This document shows, in pieces, positions 55,726 through 64,000 of a DNA stretch of 64,000 nt (within the stretch, counting starts at the first letter, position 1; every line of letters starts with the position of its first letter). The notes beneath the pieces are model-generated. The model was not told the DNA's origin. It searched no databases and worked only from the letters and a program-made list of their open reading frames with translations. A program made the translations under genes and the position numbers. The stretch is from Tolypocladium sp. Sup5 PDA-1 (Eukaryota; Ascomycota; Sordariomycetes; Hypocreales; Ophiocordycipitaceae), in NCBI GenBank assembly GCA_000750105.3, contig JPHH03000059.1, forward strand, positions 1 through 64,000, given 5' to 3'.

Positions 55726-57467
55726 ATGTCTCCCCAGGCCCGGCGCTCCACGGGCCTGGCCGTGCGGTGCGTGTCTGGGGCAACGCCGGCGGCCGCTGCG
55801 ACACGGTGCGCCTCCCGACGAGGGCGAGGAGGAGGAGGACGCCGCCATGGCCAGCCGACGCACTTCCCTGTCGCGCTGATGAGGACACCTCACCACCAAA
55901 CACCAACAGCGGCGTCAGCGTCAGCAGCAGCCAAGTTAACCCGTCACCTGCAGCAGACATTAGGGTTCTCGTCGTCCGCCTCGTGCTCCGCTCCCGCACC
56001 AGCGTCGATCCCCTCGTCGCCGTCGTCCCCCAGTTCCACATCCTCCTCTCCCTGCCATTCCTCGCTGCTGCTAGCGCCGCACCTCCTCGTCCACCATCAT
56101 CACCACCCCGACGCCGCCATCGCGACCGCCCGCTGCGTCCTCGTGCACCTCGCCCCCGTCCGCGGCCGAATCCGCTCCCTGCCCGCCATCATGGGCTCCG
56201 CCTTGCAGCAGACACGCGACCACGGCGACCACGGCCAAGGTCACGGCCACGGCCACCACCACCACCACCACGACAACTCGTACCTCATCTCGGCCAACAA
56301 AAACGACTCGGGCGTGCGGATAACGCGCATCGGCCTGCTGTCCAACCTCGGCATGGCCGTTGCCAAGTTCATCGGCGGCTGGGCCTTCAACTCCAAGTCC
56401 ATGACGGCCGACGCGTGGCACAGCATCGCCGACCTGGCCTCGGACGTGCTGACGCTCGCCACCGTCTCGTGGAGCCTCAAGCCACCCTCGGACCGCTTCC
56501 CCATGGGCTTCGGCAAGGTCGAGAGCCTGGGCTCGCTGGGCGTGTCGGGCATGCTGCTCGTCGGCGGCTTCTACATGGGCTGGGAGAGCGCAATCAGCCT
56601 CTACGGGCACTTCAACCCGCAGCTGGCGCACGAGATCCTGGAGCACGTCGGCCACGGCCACAGCCACTCGCACAGCGCGGCAAGCCTGGGCATCCCGAGC
56701 ATCCACGCCGTGTGGCTGGCCGCGGGCACGATCCTGATCAAAGAATGGCTATACCATGCCAGTGAGTTGGCCCCCTTCCGTTGACGTCGCCACACCTCGC
56801 TGACCAGGCTCGTCACGCAGCGATGAAGGTTGCGCGGGAACGCAAGTCGTCCGTCCTGGCATCCAATGCCGTCCACCACCGCGTCGACAGCCTGACGGGC
56901 ATCGTCACGCTAGCCGCGATCCTGGGCGCCAACGTCTTTGAAAACGCCGCCTGGCTCGACCCCGTCGGCGGGCTACTCATCTCCATCATGGTCATCAACG
57001 CCGGCTTCGAGAACACAAAGTCGTCGCTGTACGAGCTCGCCGACCAGAGCATCGACGACGAGTTCAAGGGCCTGGTGCGGAAACAGGCGCACCGGGCGCT
57101 GGCCAACATCACCGAGGGCCACGAGGCCGAGCTGCGCGACGTCAGCGGCATCAAGTCCGGGCAGAACTACCTCGTCGACCTGGAGATGGTGGTGCCGGGC
57201 GCGTGGACGGTCGAGGACGTCAGAGAGCTCGAGGACGCGGTGCGGACGCAGGTGGGCGGCAAGGTCCGCGGCGTGCGGCGGGTCCGCGTGCGCTTCGTGT
57301 CGCAGGACGGGCCCGAGGTGCGGCCCTTTGACGAGTTCATCCCCGGCTCCGTGCAGGTGGAAGCGGACCCGGAGCCGGAGGATAACGGAAACGGAAACGG
57401 GAATGGGAATGGCGACGCCGACGGCAAGACGTCCAACGGGGACGACAAGCACAAGCATAGACACTAG
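55726..57467 (+). CDS. Mitochondrial cation diffusion facilitator (MMT1/MMT2 type), 2 exons, 560 aa
   Basis: A CDF-family transporter. Yeast Mmt1/Mmt2 move iron across the mitochondrial inner membrane. Exon 1 is 55726..56761 and exon 2 is 56821..57467, with a 59-bp intron (GTGAGT, ACGCAG) that restores YHATMKVARERK. Residues 1-155 form a long Arg/Ala/Ser-rich leader. The start MSPQARRSTGLAVRC looks like a mitochondrial presequence. A second in-frame ATG is at 56191 (residue 156). A His-rich stretch (GHGHGHHHHHHD, about 172-183) precedes the membrane domain. The first metal-site helix reads DAWHSIADLASD (about 229-240) and the second HHRVDSLTGIVTL. Another His loop (GHGHSHSHS) lies between helices. 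The C-terminal cytoplasmic domain ends in Asn-Gly repeats and a His/Lys tail. Confidence 0.9.
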
Positions 57468-58319
57468 AACTACCTTGCATATAGCCCAGCACCTCTGTAC
57501 TGTACAGCCAGCCATGTCACGCTCGCCTCGAGTTTTGCTCCAGACATGGCTTGACAATGAGATGTCTACTACTTCGTACAATACTGGAGATGGGCAAAGC
57601 CCGCATCAAGAGGTCCATCATGCATAGTACTGGCGCCGCATTAGGGCGAGCATCCGGCGTCGCATCCCGACCCTGCCGGGACCCGGCGCCGGGGACTTGG
57701 GCGGACCGGCCCTGATCGTCGTTCACGAAGAATGCGAATGCGCCTATTATCCGACATGGCCATTGCTGTTGTCGTAAACGTGGTGAGCTCTCATGGTCAC
57801 GGCCCCCCTGGTTACCTGCCCCTCCGACCCCGCCGCATTAGAACCGCCGCTCGCTCATTGGCAAGCTCCGGGCTCACGATCCGGGGGCCGGGGGTCGGTG
57901 CTCGGAATTTAGGCTAAAGATGTGTCCCGGAGCGAACTGACGGCGGCTGCCGGAGCTGTCGGATGTTCAACAACTAACTGCCTTGGATAATAGGTTCGCG
58001 AGAGAGTATTGATATTTGCACGTAGTTTGTACGCACGCAGTATTCAATGCTGCGAGTGTTGCTCCACAGAAGGGAATCGAAGTGAGCTCATGGAGACTGG
58101 TTAAGTCATATCCCCAGTTTTCCTGCTCGATCTGGTGTGGAACGGCTCGTCTTGATTCATCCAGGTCGCGATCGTTGTCGACTGAGCTCACTCCTCTGTC
58201 GCTTCATCCATTCTCTTCATTCTCATCATCTCACGTACCTATTCAACCCAACTCTCACTTGTCGAAATCTCTCTTCTCTCATTGGCAAATATACATCTTC
58301 ATTTTCTTCCCCCGCGACC
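57468..58319. other. Intergenic, 852 bp: transporter 3' flank and xylulokinase promoter
   Basis: The two genes are tandem on the plus strand. The last ~120 bp before the xylulokinase ATG are C/T-rich (CTCTCTTCTCTCATTGG and similar), typical of a fungal transcription start region, with an AATATAC stretch near 58289. TACTTCGTAC occurs near 57572. No gene is seen. Confidence 0.6.
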
Positions 58320-60183
58320 ATGAGTGCAGACGCTGGCCCGCTCTACCTGGGCTTCGACCTATCGACCCAGCAGCTCAAGGGTATGTTCCTGAGCCGCCCT
58401 CTTACACGCCCAGACGCCCACCTCGCTTCCGTGCTAACACACAATGTAATCAGCCATCGTCGTCGACTCGGCCCTCAAGACCGTCGCGCAGGCCAAGGTC
58501 GACTTCGACGGCGACTTCGGCGCCAAGTACGCCATCCACAAGGGCGTCCACGCGCGCCCCTCCACCGGCGAGGTCTATGCCCCCGTCGCCCTGTGGATGG
58601 ACTCGCTCGACCTCGTCCTCGCGCGCCTCGCCGAGGCCATGCCCGTGCCCATGGGGCGCATCGCCGGCGTCGGCGGCTCGGGGCAGCAGCACGGCAGCGT
58701 GTTCTGGAACGCGGGCGCGGAGGAGCTGCTGCGGGCGCTGGATCCGCAGAGGCCGCTCGCGGAGCAGCTCGCCGGCGCGCTGGCGCACGAGTGGTCGCCC
58801 AACTGGCAGGATCAGAGCACGCAGCGCGAGTGCGATGCGTTTGATGCCGCGCTGGGGGGCAGGGAGAAGCTGGCCGCGGTGACGGGCAGCGGTGCGCACC
58901 ATGTGAGTGATGCCATCATCTACCCCCTATACACCATCGAAGAAGCCGGCTAACCATGCCGTCAGAGATTCACAGGCACGCAGATCATGCGCCTGAGGCG
59001 CGTCCTGCCCGACATGTACGCCCGCACGGCGCGCATCTCCCTCGTCTCCTCGTGGCTCGCCTCCGTCCTCATGGGCGCCCTCGCCCCCCTCGACGTCGCC
59101 GACGTGTGCGGCATGAACCTCTGGGACATCCCCAACCAGCGGTACAGCGACGAGCTGCTCGCCCTCGCGGCCGGCGGCGGCAAGGACAGCGCCGAGGCCC
59201 TGCGCGCGAAGCTGGGCGAGCCGCGCATCGACGGCGGCGGCTCCATGGGCGCCATCTCCCCCTACTTCGTGTCGCGGTACGGCTTCAGCAAGGACTGCCA
59301 GGTCGTGCCCTTCACGGGCGACAACCCGGCGACCATCCTCGCGCTCCCGCTGCGGCCGCTCGACGCCATCGTCTCGCTCGGCACGTCGACCACGTTCCTC
59401 ATGAACACGCCCGCCTACCGCCCCGACGGTGCGTACCACTTCTTCAACCACCCGACCACCGCCGGCCACTACATGTTCATGTTGTGCTACAAGAACGGCG
59501 GCCTGGCGCGCGAAAAGGTGCGCGACGCGCTGCCTGCGCCACGGGAGGAGGGTGGCACCGGCTGGGAAACCTTCAACCAGGCCGTCTTCGACACGCCGCC
59601 GCTGGACATGGCGCAGGACGGCGACAAGGCCAAGATGGGCCTGTACTTTCCCCTGCGCGAGACGGTGCCCAACATCCGCCCCGGCACGTGGCGCTTCACC
59701 TGCCGCAGCGACGGCTCCGAACTGCAGGAGACAGAGGGCAGCTGGCCCCAGGAGACGGACGCTCGCATCATCACCGAATCGCAGGCCCTGTCCATGCGCC
59801 TGCGCTCGCAGAACCTCGTCCACCCGCCGCGCGCCGGCCTGCCCGCCCAGCCGCGCCGCATCTACCTCGTCGGCGGCGGCTCCCTGAACCCGGCCATCGC
59901 GCGCGTCATCGGCGACGTGCTCGGCGGCGCGGACGGCGTGTATAAGCTCGACGTGGGCGGCAGCGCGTGCGCGCTCGGCGGCGCGTACAAGGCACTGTGG
60001 GCGCTGGAGCGCAAGGACGGCGAGACGTTTGACGAGCTGATTGCCGGGCGGTGGAAGGAGGAGGGCTCGATTGAACGCGTCGACGAGGGGTTCCGGGACG
60101 GGACGTATCAAAAGTATGGCAGCGTGCTGGGGGCGTTCGAGGAAATGGAGAAGCGGCTGCTGGCCGAGGAGGAGCACGAGTAG
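58320..60183 (+). CDS. XKS1: D-xylulokinase (FGGY family), 3 exons, 575 aa
   Basis: Phosphorylates D-xylulose to xylulose 5-phosphate, feeding pentose and L-arabinose catabolism into the pentose phosphate pathway. Exons are 58320..58380, 58454..58902 and 58966..60183. Introns of 73 and 63 bp (GTATGT and GTGAGT donors, GCTAACC branch in the second) give QLKAIVVDS and AHHRFTGTQI at the joins. The N-terminal ATP-binding fold starts LYLGFDLSTQQLKA. GGSGQQHGSVFW, ERFTG-type substrate loop RFTGTQI and NLWDIPNQRYSDELL are family marks. The C-terminal actin-like half has VSLGTSTTFLM, FFNHPTTAGHYMFMLCYKNG and the glycine-rich LVGGGSLNPAIARVI. Length fits fungal Xks1 (about 570-600 aa). Both halves are intact. 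Neighbours are not other pentose genes. Confidence 0.95.
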
Positions 60184-60416
60184 GGACACGGGGCGGACGT
60201 GAAATGAATAACGATCCCGGCGTTATTGAGGGTATCTCTATCATACAAGCGAAGCAAATGCCCCTAGTCTGTCTACCGTCTAGCACATGCTCGTAAGCCG
60301 CCTAAGGAAGCCAGGAGGTTCTGCAAGGGTTAGCGTGCCAAACCATGCAGAAGGGAACTGGGAACACTCACGCTGATACACCCGTCTTCTCTACCACCCT
60401 ACCTTAGGTAACTTGC

Positions 60417-61312
60417 TTATCGAACGTACTTGCTCATGAAGCGTCTGTGGAAATCAGATCGAAGGAGGTCCTACAGAAGTCGTGATTAGCCCAAACAAAC
60501 CTTGGAATGAAAGATGCAGCGCAGCGGATAGAGACGCACGTTGACGAATTCCTTCTTCTTGCCCTTTTCCTCCATGCCGCGCGCCTGGTTCTTGAAGACC
60601 ACGTCGTCGTCCCAGCGGCGCTTCATGGTAAAGTCCTGCTTGTTGAGGAGCGGGTTGCCGTAGGCAATGTCGCGCTCGCGGGCGTCTTCCTCTTCTTTCA
60701 CGCGCTCTGCTTCCTGCGTCGACTTGTCAGCGCGTGTCGTGGCCGAGTTGTCTGGCACAGCCCGAAATGTAAAATACCTCTCGCTTCTTCTTTTCTTCGC
60801 GCTCGCGTCGCACACGTTCCAGCTCGCGCTGCAGCTCCGCGTCTTCGTCATCGTCGCTGTCCTCCTCGCTGTCCTCTTCCTCGTCGGTGCTGTCGTCGGC
60901 ATCAATCTCCCGCGTCTCCTCTAGTATGCGCCGCCGCTTCGCCGCAAAGCCCTCCTCGCCATCTACCGACAGCGACCGCTTCTCGCCGGCCGGTGCTGCG
61001 TTGGACTCGCCGTCGGCGTCCGCGTCGTCGATGGGAAGAGGCCGGCCGTTCTTCCTGGCAAAGTGGGCGGCCTCGGCGGCGAGCAGCTCGGATGCGAGAT
61101 CGCGCTCGGGCTCGTCGTCGGCGTCGCCTCCCTGGCCGGCCTTGCGGTACTTGAGCTGGGTGTGAGCGGGGAGGAGGCGCTGGTGGTAGGCAGGGCCGCG
61201 GAGGGCCTCTTTGCCACGGGCCTGGGGAGGGGGTTAGTCTGCTGCTGCTGTTTGGTGGGGTGAGAGGAGGGGTGCTGACGGGGTCAAAGGTCGGTCTGTG
61301 GGCGGTGGTCAT
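60417..61312 (-). CDS. CWC15: Pre-mRNA splicing factor Cwc15 (Cwf15), 4 exons, 234 aa
   Basis: A small disordered component of the Prp19/NTC-associated spliceosome. Exons are 61312..61280, 61221..60778, 60713..60540 and 60470..60417, and the three introns are 58, 64 and 69 bp. The first donor is the unusual GTCAGC, but the join gives the diagnostic TTAHRPTFDPARGKEALRGP. YHQRLLPAHTQLKYRKAGQG follows. The middle is acidic (DSTDEEEDSEEDSDDDED) and then a long charged helix (LQRELERVRREREEKKKRE). The C terminus gives YGNPLL, KRRWDDDVVFKNQARG and, after the last intron, DLLRSDFHRRFMSKYVR and stop, the invariant family ending. It converges on xylulokinase with a 233-bp gap. Confidence 0.94.
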
Positions 61313-62060
61313 CTTGAGGCGTTGTGGGAGCGTCAAGAGTCGAGGATGGGAGGTGCGTTGAATGCGATGATGAAGGTTGAAGAAGCTAGAAGTTGAGGTT
61401 GGACTGAAGTGGGTGGGTTCACACTTGACGTGGGAACTGGCAGTTGCCGCCAGCCAATAGGAGTGGGCCGTCTCAGTGGCTCTGGCAGTTGTCCACTCTC
61501 CGACACCTAACTGCATGCCTTACCCTACAGATTTCCTCTCAACTGTCTGCTTGACAATCTGTTAGGCGACAATATGCTGTAAAAATACAGACAGCCTCGC
61601 GATTTCGAACTCGGGAGACGCAAGAAATGCCCTGCACCCAGATGAAAAAGCGCCCCAGCGCCGGGGTAGTACACCAGCGACATAATGGCCCCATCGCCTG
61701 TTTCATCCATCTCGCCGCCTTCATGGCCCGTCCATACAGGTATCTCAAGAGTCGAGTCAAATAGAAGTGTATCCCGGCTGGCTTTTGGTACTCAAGGTAC
61801 AAGGCGTGATACAATCTGTTCCTGAATTATTGTCCCTCGGTGAACCAGACCCCCTTCGCTTTGGGGGATTGCTCTTCGGTCTATTGCTCGCTCACACTCC
61901 GGTTCGACTAGCAGGTGGGTGACTGTGCATAGAGATGATATACGTGTGTGCAAACAGTTAAACTCTCAAAATTGGATTGTATATTATAGCTTTCCTCGTT
62001 TATTTGGTACAAAGAAGACAAGACAACTATTACAGAACGCAGCAGAATCTTCGCCTAACA
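61313..62060. other. Intergenic, 748 bp: CWC15 upstream region and MFS-gene 3' flank
   Basis: Both neighbours are on the minus strand. The interval from about 61500 to 62040 is AT-richer than the coding DNA. A TTTCGAACTCGGGA stretch near 61597 recalls a tRNA T-arm, but no cloverleaf could be drawn. No gene supported. Confidence 0.6.
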
Positions 62061-63850
62061 TCAACGGTACGTCGAGCGTCCAGGCATTCGCGCCGTGACA
62101 TCCTCCAGGGGAACATATGCCGGGCAGTGGATGCCCAAGAGACAGTCGCCGTCCGCGCCCCGCGAGCAGATGAAATCGTCACTTTCGTTCGTAGTTGGCT
62201 CCTCCATCGGAGACTTTGCTGGAATCCGTAAAAAGAAGATGGGCAGCGTCGTCAGCGCCAGGAACGCAGCCAGACACATGTACGGCAGCCCCATCCAGCC
62301 ACTCTCCAGCTTCATGCCCTCGGAGAACAGCCCCGCCAACGCCGGGCCGGCGACCAGCGAACTGATGGCCTCCGTGATGCCGATCAAAGTCTGCAGCTTT
62401 GACGTGTTGTGGGCGTCGACAAAGTTCGCGGCAAGGGAGCGGCACATGGGCGATAGTCCGGCGCCGAGCGTGTTGATGACGAGGCCGCCGATGACGAGCG
62501 GTATGCTGTTGCCGGCGATGAGTAGGCAGCCCAGTGTCAGGAACACGGCAGATATTTGTGCAATGAGCCGGTCTTTGCCGGCCACGGATAGGCCTTTGAC
62601 GAGGATCGGGGATAGGAGCAGCTTTGAAAGACCGGGCAGCACAAGAAGGAGGAGCAGGACGTTGACTGTGCCGCGCACGGAGAGGAGGTAGCCAGCGGAG
62701 GCAAGCGACCAGTCGAACCGCTTGCTGACGTACTGCACGAAAAGCTGGCTCATCGCTATAGCAATCGGCACCGGTGCGAGAAACGTGGCGAGAACGATGA
62801 CCAGGGCGGGCTGTCTCAGCATGGTAAAGCACGTTTTGAGCTGCTCGCCAGAGTGTCGCAGGTGTCGTCTGAGCATGGACCCCGTCGTGTCGTCCACCAG
62901 CGGCTCCTCGTCCGGGTCTTCTTTTCTCGGGGGCAGCGTCTCGGGCACGAATATCATGGTGATGGCGGCGAGGAGCATGACACCGAAGCTGGCAAGGAAG
63001 GGGACCCATGGTGAGGTGACTTGCATGAGGCTTGACGAGACGACGGGCCCGACAAACACGCCCATGAGGCTTCCAAGCGAGACGGTGAGGAACCCTGATG
63101 CCCTGTGCGGCAGTTAGCAACAAGAATCGAGCTTGACATGCAACTGTGTGTGTGCACCTGGTGTCCTCGTTGGTCACGTCGGCCACGGCAGAGGAGAGCA
63201 CGGATATAATCACGCAGCTCCCGCCGCCGATGAAGACAAAGGCTGGCGAGAACAAGATCATGTGGATTGGCACTTTCTGCCCGAGGGCGAGAACGAGTCC
63301 GATCCATGCGGACGCGAGGGTGAAGCCGACGAGAGACATGAGTATGATGGGTTTGCGTCCGATTCTGTACAAAAGGGTCAGCCCATAATTCGCAGAACAC
63401 TTCGCGCCATTCGAGGAATTCAGGCAATCGCAACGCACTTGTCGGCCAGAGCACCATACGGAAAGGCGAGGAACAGTCCTTCACAAGTCAGCACTTCAGG
63501 AACATGCTAGTGGACCAGGATAGGAGAGACTCACCAACAATCGCCTCGAGCATGGACAGCCACCCGTTCAAATACGCCAACTTCGATTGCACCGCATCCG
63601 TCTTGCACAGCCGCCCGTCGACCGGCGAAGCATCCGCCTCTTTCACGCCGCTATCATAGTAGCGGCGGCAGATGTTGTCCTCGAGCAGCTGCGTCGAGGG
63701 TACGTTGCTCATCGTGCCCGAGAACGACAGGCAGAAGACCATGCAAGACAGGAGCAGAACAACGGTCCTGGGCTTGCGCGCCTGGAACCTCGACGTCGTG
63801 GCCGGCGGGTCGGCGTGGCCTCCGTGGAGGAGAGGCGTCGTCTCCTCCAT
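62061..63850 (-). CDS. Major facilitator superfamily transporter, 4 exons, 534 aa
   Basis: An integral membrane transporter with about 12 helices. The substrate is unknown. Exons are 63850..63535, 63478..63439 (40 nt), 63364..63158 and 63102..62061, and introns are 56, 74 and 55 bp. The start is MEETTPLLHGG, since upstream codons in frame are not ATG. TM1 is VVLLLSCMVFCLSFSGTM. A long extracytoplasmic loop with paired Cys (ICRRYYDSG and LCKTDAVQSKL) follows, a layout I associate with SLC46-like fungal MFS proteins. MFS motif A is GALADKIGRKP (about 114-124) and is only formed after splicing exons 2 and 3. The central loop is acidic (KEDPDEEPLVDDTTG). The C-terminal tail of about 50 residues is hydrophilic with several Cys. 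No cluster partners surround it. The 150 bp beyond the start to the window edge hold nothing recognisable. Confidence 0.9.
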
Positions 63851-64000
63851 GTTGACGGCTGGTGGTGCGAGTCGAGGAGCAGAGAAACCGCAAACAACCA
63901 CGGGCAACACGTTAAACAACGGGCATTGCGATGGGATCCTTTTTGGGCAACTTTGCTTTGATCAATCTCACAAAGTGACGCGTCCCAGCTACGGCAAGGG

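Noticed and set aside
58927..60189. A 420-codon minus-strand frame
   Set aside because: It is antisense to xylulokinase exon 3, where strong third-position GC bias keeps the opposite strand open. No domain is seen.
61560..61640. Possible tRNA, from a TTCGAA-containing stretch near 61597
   Set aside because: No paired T-arm, anticodon arm or acceptor stem could be drawn on either strand.
58320..63850. Xylulokinase plus MFS transporter as a sugar-use cluster
   Set aside because: CWC15 lies between them, the transporter's Cys-paired loop does not look like a sugar porter, and no other pentose enzyme is near.

Overview
The window is nuclear DNA of a filamentous ascomycete, most likely a Sordariomycete and probably Hypocreales. 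The support is its GC-rich coding sequence, short introns (48-130 bp) with CTAAC/CTAAT-like branch sites, and fungal forms of housekeeping genes (Nup82, BimA/APC3, BimB/separase, Pik1, Snd2). No bacterial-type operon, CRISPR array, convincing tRNA or intact transposon was seen. The order or genus is an inference from style, not from a marker sequence.

Layout. 0-36.5 kb is dense with conserved genes: an unrecognised Ser/Pro-rich protein (-), NUP82 (-), CBC2 (+), MRPL31 (-), TRS20 (+), histone H4 (-), CDC27/APC3 (-), SND2 (+), a DUF3605 protein (-), a membrane-anchored alpha/beta hydrolase of the sterol-deacetylase type (+), BUR6/NC2-alpha (+), PIK1 (+), a RING/RGG/RS-rich protein (-), a Rab5-type GTPase (-), KRI1 (+) and a long Zn2Cys6 transcription factor (-). 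36.5-46.0 kb is about 9.5 kb in which I find no credible gene. It holds microsatellites, a 54-bp minisatellite and a dense scatter of short palindromic motifs (TACTCGTA, TAGTCCGTA, TACGGAGTA). 46.0-64.0 kb is gene-dense again: separase (-), a mitochondrial DUF5321-like protein (+), a SIRT4-like sirtuin (-), a mitochondrial CDF metal transporter (+), xylulokinase (+), CWC15 (-) and an MFS transporter (-).

Gene models were built by hand. I joined exons where splice sites, reading phase and family conservation agreed, and every multi-exon model given closes in frame. Many neighbours are divergent pairs on short shared promoters or convergent pairs with gaps as small as 53-56 bp. The genes do not form one pathway. 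Themes are RNA processing and ribosome biogenesis (CBC2, KRI1, CWC15, MRPL31), cell-cycle control (APC3, separase), membrane traffic (TRS20, PIK1, Rab5, SND2), mitochondria (MRPL31, sirtuin, metal carrier, DUF5321) and pentose use (xylulokinase). There is no sign of a secondary-metabolite cluster. The unusual parts are the gene desert with its motif family, the tandem splice acceptors in the hydrolase gene, and the RING protein's architecture.
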